Shown: positions 15,789 through 23,659 of the stretch, one piece after another
Numbering within the stretch: position 1 is the stretch's first letter
How the letters are laid out: every line of letters starts with the position of its first letter
NCBI RefSeq assembly: GCF_003313335.1
Contig: NZ_QMHP01000001.1
Coordinates: 186,001-250,000 of the forward strand
Direction of reading: 5' to 3'
Source of the DNA: Pedobacter zeaxanthinifaciens
Lineage (GTDB): Bacteria; Bacteroidota; Bacteroidia; Sphingobacteriales; Sphingobacteriaceae
Length of the DNA stretch: 64,000 nt
Translations under genes and position numbers: made by a program
Notes under the pieces: generated by a model
What the model was told of the DNA's origin: nothing
The model's input: only the letters and a program-made list of their open reading frames with translations
The model's database searches: none

Positions 15789-17930
15789 ATGCAGCTAGAA
15801 AAATTTACTTACGACAACAAAATTGTACGAAATTTCGGTATTGCTTCCGTAGTATGGGGCATTATCGGGATGTTAGTAGGATTAATTGTTGCCATGCAGT
15901 TGTACAAGCCCGAACTTAACATGGGCAATCAGTACACCACCTTTGGTCGTATTAGGCCGCTACACACCAATGCCGTAATTTTCGCTTTTGTGGGTAACGC
16001 TATCTTTATGGGCGTTTACTATTCGCTACAGCGCCTATTAAAAACCCGAATGTTTAGTAACGTGCTCAGCAATATCCATTTTTGGGGCTGGCAGTTAATT
16101 ATTGTTTCTGCTGTAATTACTTTGCCTTTAGGAATCACTTCATCTCATGAGTATGCTGAGTTAGAATGGCCTATCGATATAGCGATTACCTTAATTTGGG
16201 TGGTGTTCGGCATCAATATGTTTGGTACCATCATCAAACGTCGCGAAAGGCATTTATATGTAGCCATTTGGTTCTATATTGCCACTTTCGTAACCATTGC
16301 AGTATTGCATATTGTAAACTCATTTCAGCTGCCTATATCTTTCTTAAAAAGTTATTATGTGTTTGCCGGAGTGCAGGATGCCTTAGTACAATGGTGGTAC
16401 GGGCATAATGCGGTTGCTTTCTTTTTAACAACACCATATTTAGGGATGATGTATTACTTTCTTCCTAAAATGGCGAATCGCCCAGTGTATTCATATAAAT
16501 TGAGTATCCTTCACTTTTGGTCACTAATCTTTATCTACATCTGGGCTGGCCCACACCACTTGCTATATACTTCCTTGCCAGGATGGGCGCAATCACTAGG
16601 TGTAGTTTTTTCCATCATGTTAATTGCACCGAGTTGGGGCGGCATGATCAATGGCTTGTTAACCTTGCGTGGAGCTTGGGATAAAGTGCGTGAAGATGTT
16701 ACCTTGAAGTTTATGGTGGTGGCACTTACTGCTTATGGTATGGCCACTTTCGAAGGTCCAATGCTCTCCCTTAAACAAATTAATGGTATTGCCCACTTTA
16801 CAGATTGGATTGTAGCCCACGTACACGTAGGTGCGCTTGGTTGGAACGGTTTTTTAACCTTCGGCATTTTGTATTGGTTAATTCCTCGTATCTACAAAAC
16901 AGAGCTCTACTCTAAAAAATTAGCTGGCTTCCACTTCTGGATTGGTACGCTTGGGATTTTGTTTTACGCTATTCCAATGTACTGGGCAGGTTTTACCCAA
17001 GGTTTAATGTGGAAAGAGTTTACTTCAGAGGGTTTGTTAAAATACGCCAACTTTTTAACTACTACACTGCAAATTATTCCAATGCATATTTTACGCTCTA
17101 TTGGCGGTGCACTTTATTTGATAGGTGCAATTGCGATGACCTACAACCTTGCAAAAACAATGTTGAAAGGAAAGCTAGTAGCCAATGAGGAAGCGGAGGC
17201 AATGCCTTTAGCGAAAGTGGTAGTTGACGAAGATGCTGCGGATAGAAAATGGCACAGAATTTTGGAACGCAAGCCAATGAAATTTATGGTGTTGTCTTTG
17301 ATCGTAATCTTAATTGGTGGTATGGTCGAAATGATGCCGACTTTTACTATCGAAAGTAATGTGCCAACCATTGCTAGCGTAAAACCATATACGCCGTTAG
17401 AGTTGGAAGGTAGAGATTTGTACATCAGAGAGGGCTGTGTGAATTGTCATTCGCAAACTATCCGTCCGTTTAGATCGGAAACTGAGCGTTACGGCGAATA
17501 CAGCAAAGCAGGGGAGTTTGTATACGACCATCCATTTTTATGGGGTAGTAAACGTACAGGACCTGATTTACACCGTATTGGTGGTAAATACTCTAACGCT
17601 TGGCACTACAATCACATGATGGATCCAACTTCAATGTCTCCAGGTAGTATTATGCCTCCTTATCCTTGGTTAATTGCCCAAAAATTGGATGTAAGCCAAA
17701 CGCCTGCTAAAATTAGAGCGATGCAAACTTTAGGTGTGCCTTACAGAGAAAATTTTGACGCAGTGGCTGTAGCTAAATTAAACGCTCAGGCTGAAACCAT
17801 AGCGGAAGACCTAAAACAGAATAACATACAAGTGAAAAGCGACAGAGAAATTATAGCGCTAATTGCCTATCTGCAACGTTTGGGTACCGATATCAAAGCA
17901 AATAAAACAACTATTCCTTCTAACCAGTAA
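15789..17930 (+). CDS. ccoNO: cbb3-type cytochrome c oxidase, fused subunits I and II
   Basis: The 713-residue inner-membrane protein joins CcoN and CcoO. Residues 1 to about 470 are the haem-copper oxidase core with twelve or so membrane helices; HTNAVIFAFVGNAIF, WWYGHNAVAFF, GPHHLLYTSLP and HVHVGALGWNG carry the haem and copper histidines. From about 505 a membrane anchor leads to a CcoO-type cytochrome c domain with CVNCH at 550-554 and the distal methionine in SPGSIMPPYPWL. It reduces oxygen with high affinity and pumps protons. The N/O fusion is the common arrangement in Bacteroidota. ccoQ follows after 4 bases. Confidence 0.97.
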   Translation: MQLEKFTYDNKIVRNFGIASVVWGIIGMLVGLIVAMQLYKPELNMGNQYTTFGRIRPLHTNAVIFAFVGNAIFMGVYYSLQRLLKTRMFSNVLSNIHFWGWQLIIVSAVITLPLGITSSHEYAELEWPIDIAITLIWVVFGINMFGTIIKRRERHLYVAIWFYIATFVTIAVLHIVNSFQLPISFLKSYYVFAGVQDALVQWWYGHNAVAFFLTTPYLGMMYYFLPKMANRPVYSYKLSILHFWSLIFIYIWAGPHHLLYTSLPGWAQSLGVVFSIMLIAPSWGGMINGLLTLRGAWDKVREDVTLKFMVVALTAYGMATFEGPMLSLKQINGIAHFTDWIVAHVHVGALGWNGFLTFGILYWLIPRIYKTELYSKKLAGFHFWIGTLGILFYAIPMYWAGFTQGLMWKEFTSEGLLKYANFLTTTLQIIPMHILRSIGGALYLIGAIAMTYNLAKTMLKGKLVANEEAEAMPLAKVVVDEDAADRKWHRILERKPMKFMVLSLIVILIGGMVEMMPTFTIESNVPTIASVKPYTPLELEGRDLYIREGCVNCHSQTIRPFRSETERYGEYSKAGEFVYDHPFLWGSKRTGPDLHRIGGKYSNAWHYNHMMDPTSMSPGSIMPPYPWLIAQKLDVSQTPAKIRAMQTLGVPYRENFDAVAVAKLNAQAETIAEDLKQNNIQVKSDREIIALIAYLQRLGTDIKANKTTIPSNQ

Positions 17931-17934
17931 AATT

Positions 17935-18117
17935 ATGTTCAAGCAAATAAAAGACCTAGCCGGAGGTGAGTTTTATCTCATCTTATCTCTGCTCATATTC
18001 ATGGCTTTCTTCATTTTGGTAACAGTATATCTATTGAAAATGAACAAACAACATCTAGTTGAAATGAGTAATCTCCCAATTAGCGAACCTCAAAATAATG
18101 GTTATGAAGAAGTTTAG
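17935..18117 (+). CDS. ccoQ: CcoQ-like small subunit of cbb3 oxidase
   Basis: The 60-residue protein starts at the ATG 4 bases after ccoNO; a longer upstream frame overlaps ccoNO and was rejected. It has one transmembrane helix (FYLILSLLIFMAFFILVTVYLL) and a polar tail. Size, topology and position between ccoNO and ccoP match CcoQ, which stabilises the oxidase. The sequence is poorly conserved in this family, so the name rests mostly on context. Its end overlaps the ccoP start by 20 bases. Confidence 0.82.
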   Translation: MFKQIKDLAGGEFYLILSLLIFMAFFILVTVYLLKMNKQHLVEMSNLPISEPQNNGYEEV

Positions 18118-19033
18118 TTTGATGATATTTTTTGGCTTGCTGGCTATTAACGCTATTGCTCAAGGCGGTGCAGCTGCCAGCGCAACAGGAGAGGCGGCGC
18201 CAGTTATTCCCGAGCCATCTTTAGGTGTGAGCACAACAGAATTATTGATCATCACTTTGTTGGTGTTCTCCATTATCCTGCTTTTTGTGGCCATCACACT
18301 TTACAATAGTTTTAAAGTGATTTATCAGGAGCGAATTAATCCAACGCCTTACAGATCAAAAGAACAGCAATTGCTAGAGTATGAGGATTGGAAAAAGCAA
18401 AATGGCAGCCGCCCTAATTTGTGGACCAAGCTTTTGAGTTTAAAGCCACTATCGGCTGAAAAGGATTTAGAAATTCCGCATACTTACGATGGTATTAAGG
18501 AGCTTAACAACCCTGTTCCTACTTGGTTTAACGTACTTTTTTATGGTACCATCATCTTCGGAGCAATTTATCTGTACTATTATCATTTTAGTGACCGCGG
18601 CCAACGACAAGACGATGAATATCAAACTGAAATGGCAAAAGCTGCTATTGAAAAGCAGCAATTTTTAGCTAAGTCTGCTTCTTCGATTGATGAAAATTCG
18701 GTTAAGGTAGATCCTGCACAAATTGCTACAGGTAAAGGTGTATTTGATGCGAATTGTATTGCCTGCCACGGGCAACACGGCGAGGGCTTGGTTGGTCCAA
18801 ATTTAACCGATGAATTTTGGTTACATGGCGGTAGCGTGAAAGATATCTTTAAAACCATTAAATATGGCGTTCCAGCAAAAGGCATGGTAAGTTGGGAGAA
18901 AAACATGAGCTCTTCTAACATCAGTGCTGTAGCTAACTACATTTTATCGCTTCAGGGTTCTAAGCCGGCAAATGCTAAAGCGCCACAAGGTGAAAAATAC
19001 GACCCCGCTGCTGCTGAAACTGCCGCTAATTGA
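18098..19033 (+). CDS. ccoP: cbb3-type cytochrome c oxidase subunit III, mono-haem
   Basis: The 311-residue protein has an N-terminal signal-like helix, a second helix around ELLIITLLVFSIILLF, and the FixP N-terminal motif with IKELNNPVPTWFNVLFY followed by a membrane helix. One cytochrome c domain follows, with CIACH at 220-224, VGPNLTD, and a methionine in KGMVSWEKNMSS as likely axial ligand. Canonical proteobacterial CcoP has two haems; only one CxxCH is present here. It passes electrons to CcoO. The ATG two codons downstream (18104) is an alternative start. Confidence 0.95.
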   Translation: MVMKKFSLMIFFGLLAINAIAQGGAAASATGEAAPVIPEPSLGVSTTELLIITLLVFSIILLFVAITLYNSFKVIYQERINPTPYRSKEQQLLEYEDWKKQNGSRPNLWTKLLSLKPLSAEKDLEIPHTYDGIKELNNPVPTWFNVLFYGTIIFGAIYLYYYHFSDRGQRQDDEYQTEMAKAAIEKQQFLAKSASSIDENSVKVDPAQIATGKGVFDANCIACHGQHGEGLVGPNLTDEFWLHGGSVKDIFKTIKYGVPAKGMVSWEKNMSSSNISAVANYILSLQGSKPANAKAPQGEKYDPAAAETAAN

Positions 19034-19073
19034 TATAGCTAAATAGAATTGAAATCGAATAATAGGTAAAGTG

Positions 19074-20450
19074 ATGGCAAAATCTGAACAAAAAAGCAAA
19101 GAAAGTCAAAAGATTTTAGGCCGAACATTTCTATATCCGAAGAAGCCGCAAGGTACTTTGTATAACAAAAGAAGTTGGTTCAGTTATAGTTTATTGCTGT
19201 TATTGTTTGCCAGCCCATTCGTGAAACTGAATGGCGAACAACTGATATTGCTCAATCTGTTGGAGAGGAAATTTGTTTTCTTTGGATTGATTTTTACACC
19301 TCAAGATTTCTATCTTTTTGCATTGGCAATGCTCATTTTTATGCTCTTCATTGTATGTTTCACGGTGGTTTTGGGTAGGCTGTGGTGCGGTTGGGCCTGC
19401 CCTCAAACCATTTTTATGGAAATGATTTTTCGGAGGATTGAGTACTGGATTGAAGGCGACGCCAACCAACAGCGTAAGTTAGATGCACAAGCCTGGAACT
19501 TCGAAAAAATTTGGAAAAAAGGGATAAAGCATTTGTTGTTTCTATTGATATCCTTTTTAATTGCGAATACCTTTTTGGCTTATGTCATCGGTTCGGATAA
19601 ACTTTATCTTATCATCACAGAACCTATTAGTGAACATGCTAGCGGTTTTGTATCTATATGGATTTTTACCCTAGTTTTTTACGGTGTATTTTCCTATCTG
19701 AGAGAAGTGGTGTGTACCGTAATTTGTCCATACGGTCGCTTGCAGGGAGTATTGTTAGATAACAAAAGCTTAATCGTTGCGTATGATGAAGTTCGTGGCG
19801 AGCCAAGAGGTCATCTTCAAAAAAATGAAAGCCAAAATTTAAAGGGCGATTGTATAGATTGTGGTCTTTGTGTTCAAGTTTGTCCAACAGGCATAGATAT
19901 TAGAAAAGGAACACAGCTGGAATGCGTTAATTGTACAGCTTGTATTGATGCCTGCGATGAAGTAATGCTCAAAATCAATAAACCCAAAAAGCTAATTGGA
20001 TTTTACACACACGATTTCATTACCAAAAGATCGCGATTTAAAATTGGAGCTAGAGGAATTGGATACGCTGCGGTATTATTTGTAGTGATGATGGTTTTTT
20101 CTTCGCTTGTTTACAAAAGGGAGGCGGTTCAAACTACCGTACTTCGAGCAAGCGGAACTTTGTTTCAAAAGCGCAAAGATGGGAGCATCGCTAATTTGTA
20201 CAATGCTGAATTAATTAATAAAACCAATAAGGATATCCGATTCATACTTCGATCGGCCGACAAAAATGATCAGATTGAGTTGATTCAAGCTGATACTTTG
20301 CTGCCCAGGGAAGGAACGGCAAGATTGACCTTTTTTCTCATCAAACAACCGAAAAACATTAAAGATTTTAAAAGTAAGATCGCTTTTGAAGTGCAGGAAA
20401 ACGGTATAACAGTCAGCAAAGCGAGTACTACGTTTTTTGCACAACCTTAA
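19074..20450 (+). CDS. ccoG: CcoG-type ferredoxin-like copper reductase for cbb3 assembly
   Basis: The 458-residue membrane protein has several helices and an internal ferredoxin domain. Two cysteine clusters start at C260 (CIDCGLCVQVCP and CVNCTACIDAC). A conserved GRLWCGWACPQTIFMEMIFRR segment precedes it, and an Ig-like periplasmic C-terminal domain follows. This matches CcoG/RdxA/FixG, reported to reduce copper(II) for cbb3 biogenesis. The GTG one codon upstream was not used as the start. It lies 40 bases after ccoP in the same direction. Confidence 0.95.
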   Translation: MAKSEQKSKESQKILGRTFLYPKKPQGTLYNKRSWFSYSLLLLLFASPFVKLNGEQLILLNLLERKFVFFGLIFTPQDFYLFALAMLIFMLFIVCFTVVLGRLWCGWACPQTIFMEMIFRRIEYWIEGDANQQRKLDAQAWNFEKIWKKGIKHLLFLLISFLIANTFLAYVIGSDKLYLIITEPISEHASGFVSIWIFTLVFYGVFSYLREVVCTVICPYGRLQGVLLDNKSLIVAYDEVRGEPRGHLQKNESQNLKGDCIDCGLCVQVCPTGIDIRKGTQLECVNCTACIDACDEVMLKINKPKKLIGFYTHDFITKRSRFKIGARGIGYAAVLFVVMMVFSSLVYKREAVQTTVLRASGTLFQKRKDGSIANLYNAELINKTNKDIRFILRSADKNDQIELIQADTLLPREGTARLTFFLIKQPKNIKDFKSKIAFEVQENGITVSKASTTFFAQP

Positions 20451-20483
20451 ATATACAATTAGCTTCGGCGTAAATAATTCAAC

Positions 20484-20912
20484 ATGAATTGGGGAACAAA
20501 AATAGTTTTAGGGATGGCGGCTTTCATGTCGTTCATTATTGGCATGGCCATTTATATGTTTAATAATTATGGTAAAGATGCGCTTGTAGAGGACGACTAT
20601 TACGAAAAAGGTATCAACTATGATAAGGAATTTAATGCCAAAACCAATACGCTGAATGACCAGGCAACACCAGTTATCGATATTACTAAAAGCCAGCTGA
20701 TCATTAAGTTAAAAGATAGTGCCAACTACGATTTGGCGCTGATGAGGCCTTCGGCGAAAGCAGCCGATATTCATAGTAAAGGACATACCATTGGAGAGGC
20801 GAATTTGATATTGATTGACCTAACAGGAATGAATAAAGGGCTTTGGCAGTTGAAATTAGCTTGGACTGTTGGCGGCAAAGACTACCTATTTACCAAAGAA
20901 ATTACGCTATGA
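20484..20912 (+). CDS. ccoH: FixH/CcoH family assembly protein
   Basis: The 142-residue protein has one N-terminal transmembrane helix (IVLGMAAFMSFIIGMAIYMF). A periplasmic domain follows with the FixH hallmark DDYYEKGINYDKEF, and a beta-rich end with KGLWQLKLAWTVGGKDYLF. CcoH/FixH stays bound to cbb3 oxidase during its assembly. It follows ccoG by 33 bases, and its stop codon overlaps the next ATG (ATGA), indicating translational coupling with the SafE-type gene. Confidence 0.92.
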   Translation: MNWGTKIVLGMAAFMSFIIGMAIYMFNNYGKDALVEDDYYEKGINYDKEFNAKTNTLNDQATPVIDITKSQLIIKLKDSANYDLALMRPSAKAADIHSKGHTIGEANLILIDLTGMNKGLWQLKLAWTVGGKDYLFTKEITL

Positions 20913-21607
20913 GCTTTATGCCACTTGCTTTTTTGATGGGTTTTTTAGGAAGCTTACACTGTGCCGTAATGTGCGGCCCCATTGTATTGGCTTTACCATT
21001 GAGCAAAAACAACAGGTGGCAGCATGTGTTTCAAATCTTGCTTTATCAACTAGGTAGGATAAGCGTTTATGCCGTATTAGGCGCTTTTGTTGGGTTAATT
21101 GGCGATGCATTTCATGTGTTTGCCAAACAGGAGGTAATCAGCTTGATAGTAGGAATTTTACTTGTAACATTTACCCTGTTGCAATGGAGCGGCGGCTACA
21201 TTTCGTTTTTTCAAAAGATACAAGCTAAGATGGTAAAGCCTTTGAGTAAGCTAATGGGTAAGGTGTTTCATTTCCCCATGTGGGGTTTGCTAGCAGGCAT
21301 GCTTAATGGTCTAATTCCATGTGGAATGGTGTATTTGGCTTTGGCCACAGCACTCAATTCTTCGGGCTCACAATCAGCTGCTTACTTTATGCTTTTGTTT
21401 GGTTTGGGCACTACACCGCTAATGCTCGCCATTTCAATTAGTGGAATTTACCTGAAGAGATACTTGCGCTTTAACAGTCAAAAATTAATCCCTTGGTTTG
21501 CTATTTTTTTAGGAGCTCTGTTTATTCTGCGTGCTGCAAATTTGAATATTCCATTTTTATCGCCACAAACACATTCTACATATGGTAATACCGCAAATTG
21601 CGGTTAG
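20909..21607 (+). CDS. Sulfite exporter TauE/SafE-like membrane protein of the cco cluster
   Basis: The 232-residue protein has about six transmembrane helices. It starts with FLMGFLGSLHCAVMCGPIVLALPL, the cysteine-containing pattern of the UreH/DsbD-type transmembrane family near cco genes (CAVMCGP), and has a matching GLLAGMLNGLIPCGMVYLAL in the second half. Proteins of this group at this position are thought to move or reduce copper for the oxidase. The exact substrate is unknown here. A frame starting 22 codons earlier lies inside ccoH and was rejected. It is the last gene of the cluster. Confidence 0.9.
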   Translation: MSFMPLAFLMGFLGSLHCAVMCGPIVLALPLSKNNRWQHVFQILLYQLGRISVYAVLGAFVGLIGDAFHVFAKQEVISLIVGILLVTFTLLQWSGGYISFFQKIQAKMVKPLSKLMGKVFHFPMWGLLAGMLNGLIPCGMVYLALATALNSSGSQSAAYFMLLFGLGTTPLMLAISISGIYLKRYLRFNSQKLIPWFAIFLGALFILRAANLNIPFLSPQTHSTYGNTANCG

Positions 21608-21641
21608 TACAATTTTAATTTTGCGTATTTATTTTAGTATT

Positions 21642-21669
21642 AATACCATTTAGTGGGTATTTTTCTTTT
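21642..21669 (+). terminator. Rho-independent-like terminator after the cco cluster
   Basis: AATACC at 21642-21647 pairs with GGTATT at 21656-21661 around an 8-base loop, followed by TTTCTTTT. It ends the respiration cluster. Confidence 0.55.
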
Positions 21670-21695
21670 GATACTTATTTGTGATATTTGCTCAT

Positions 21696-22088
21696 ATGTT
21701 GAACAAAATTAAATTCATACTCTCACTGCTATTTGTCTTCATTAGTCTTTTATCTTGCGATAAAGAGAACATTAATAAAGAAAATGGTCAATACGCAATT
21801 ACCTTTAATTACGTGGGTACACAACACCTAGAACTTTTGGTTTATGTTGATGGTCAATTGTCAGGTTCGTTTTTTCCAGCTCCAAATGTGGTGCCCAGTT
21901 CTACCACCGAGTGTAGAGATTTAAAAGACCCAGATAAACTCACTAACGTTTACGTGATTAAAGATGTTACAAAAGGTGAGCACACCATTGAACTAAGAAG
22001 CAAAAGCGATGAATTAATTACAACGCTACAATTCGAAATGCTTGATAGGGAATGCGTGTTCCAAAGCTTCAACTTAGTAAAAAACTAA
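21696..22088 (+). CDS. Small secreted lipoprotein, unknown function
   Basis: The 130-residue product has a lipoprotein signal (ILSLLFVFISLLSC) with the lipidated cysteine near residue 21. The mature part is beta-rich, with FNYVGTQHLELLVYVDGQLSG and TKGEHTIELRSKSDELITTLQFEM suggesting a small Ig-like or cupredoxin-like sandwich. Two further cysteines (ECRD, RECVF) may form a disulfide. No family was recognised. A GTG five codons upstream was rejected as the start in favour of ATG. It converges with the signalling operon at 22160. Confidence 0.75.
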   Translation: MLNKIKFILSLLFVFISLLSCDKENINKENGQYAITFNYVGTQHLELLVYVDGQLSGSFFPAPNVVPSSTTECRDLKDPDKLTNVYVIKDVTKGEHTIELRSKSDELITTLQFEMLDRECVFQSFNLVKN

Positions 22089-22159
22089 CGCTAATAATTT
22101 TCTCGCTATCTAAATCTATGTAGTATTTAATTACAGTTGATTTAATGCCTCAATTAATT

Positions 22160-22579
22160 TTATATTCCAAGCGAACCAGAATATTTGCTCAAAAGTTCTT
22201 TTAACTCGTTGGGATAGAGCGGTTTTTTAAGTAGCTTAATTACAAGCGGGTTAGCTTCTGCTTTTTTGATGTCGCCAAAATCCAGTGTTGAAGACAAAAT
22301 GGCGAGTTTGCAAGTGTCAAGGAAGGCTTTTGGAAATTTCTTATAGATTTCTAAAAATTCAAAACCATCCATTTCAGGCATTTGGATATCCAATAAAATA
22401 AAATCAGGCCACTGTTCAGGATTGCTTAGGTTTTTATTGATGTAAGCAAGTCCTTCTTCGCCCGATTGGCAAGAAATAATCTCATCGAAAAAACCAGATA
22501 AGTTGATGATCCTATAATGTATCTTTAAATCAATCTCATTGTCATCAATCAGCAGCACTTTTCCTGTTCTATTTGGCAT
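22160..22579 (-). CDS. Stand-alone receiver, last gene of the Rv1355c-type signalling operon
   Basis: The 139-residue protein is a CheY-like receiver with acidic DDNEID, phospho-acceptor D64 in ILLDIQMPEMDGFEF, and the lysine in LLKKPLYP. There is no output domain. Its start overlaps the end of the receiver-kinase gene by 11 bases, so the two are co-translated. It is probably phosphorylated by one of the two kinases upstream and passes the signal by binding a partner that cannot be identified from this window. Confidence 0.92.
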   Translation of the reverse strand: MPNRTGKVLLIDDNEIDLKIHYRIINLSGFFDEIISCQSGEEGLAYINKNLSNPEQWPDFILLDIQMPEMDGFEFLEIYKKFPKAFLDTCKLAILSSTLDFGDIKKAEANPLVIKLLKKPLYPNELKELLSKYSGSLGI

Positions 22580-23651
22580 TGGGTATTGTTATTTTAAAGG
22601 TGGTACCATTTTCTATATTTGAGCTTACGTTAATATTTCCGTTAATTTTATTCAATGCTTCTTTAACAATAAATAGGCCTAAACCGCTTCCGTGGTGCAT
22701 TTTGCTTTTGAAAAACTGAGTAAATATTTTTTCCAAATGCTCCTTAAGGATGCCCATACCGTTGTCGTTAATTTCTATTTGCGCTTCATGTTCATCCACT
22801 TCTATGTGAATATTAACGGTTTTATTGGGTTCGTTAGTCTTTTGATATTTAATGGCGTTGGATATCAGGTTGCTAAGGATGACCTCAATTCTAAACGCAT
22901 CCCCAATAAACCTTACATTTTGGTTGATACTAACGTTAAAGTTGGTGTCTTTGTCCGAAAAACCATGTAGTTCAACCAGTTCGTTAACAATGGTAGCAAA
23001 ATTAATCTCGCTATGGTCGGGCACATCTTTAGCGTTTTTATAGTACTGCAGCGTTTTCTGGATATAGTAATCAAGTTTGTTGGAACAGGTTTCTATTAAT
23101 CCCCAATACTCGCCACTGGAGTCGTACAAACCTTCCATTTTAACCAAGTTGATGATACCTATCACTGAAACCAATGGTGCTCTTAACTCATGCGAAATAC
23201 TATAAATAAAACGGTTAAGCTCATCATTGGTTTTCTGCAGCTCAACCATCTTGTTGCGTAAATCTATTTTCGCTCTGTAAGCGTCGTAGGCATTTTTTAT
23301 TGAGTTGTGAAGTTCCAAATCATTCCAGGGCTTGGTAATGTACCTGTAAATATCCCCATGGTTAATGGCATCAGCTAAGGCTTCAATATCCGTATATCCA
23401 GTAAGTAAAATACGGATAGGATCGGGGTGGGTATCTACAATGCTCCTAAAAAATTCCACACCCGTAGTGTTGGGCATTTTCTGATCGGCAATGATCACAT
23501 GAACATCAATGTTTTGAAGTATGAGCAAACCCTCTGCCGCCGAAATAGCGGTATAGATTTCGTACATACGCCTAAAACTAGCACGGAAAGCCTGAAGGTT
23601 ATTTTCCTCATCATCTATGTATAAGACGCGTACGGTAGGAGTGCTCATCAT
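22569..23651 (-). CDS. Receiver-histidine kinase hybrid, cytoplasmic
   Basis: The 360-residue protein has an N-terminal receiver (D56 in IIADQKMPNTTGVEF, KPW motif near 108). A short coiled coil and a HisKA domain follow, with H154 in SISHELRAPL, then a HATPase with NLISNAIKYQ, DNGMGI and GSGLGLFIV. It lacks membrane segments and a sensor domain, so it takes its input through the receiver, probably from the 7TMR kinase encoded 8 bases upstream. The receiver closely resembles the divergent receiver at 28929-29384. A second ATG lies one codon downstream. Confidence 0.94.
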   Translation of the reverse strand: MMSTPTVRVLYIDDEENNLQAFRASFRRMYEIYTAISAAEGLLILQNIDVHVIIADQKMPNTTGVEFFRSIVDTHPDPIRILLTGYTDIEALADAINHGDIYRYITKPWNDLELHNSIKNAYDAYRAKIDLRNKMVELQKTNDELNRFIYSISHELRAPLVSVIGIINLVKMEGLYDSSGEYWGLIETCSNKLDYYIQKTLQYYKNAKDVPDHSEINFATIVNELVELHGFSDKDTNFNVSINQNVRFIGDAFRIEVILSNLISNAIKYQKTNEPNKTVNIHIEVDEHEAQIEINDNGMGILKEHLEKIFTQFFKSKMHHGSGLGLFIVKEALNKINGNINVSSNIENGTTFKITIPNAK

Positions 23652-23659
23652 AATGTTAG

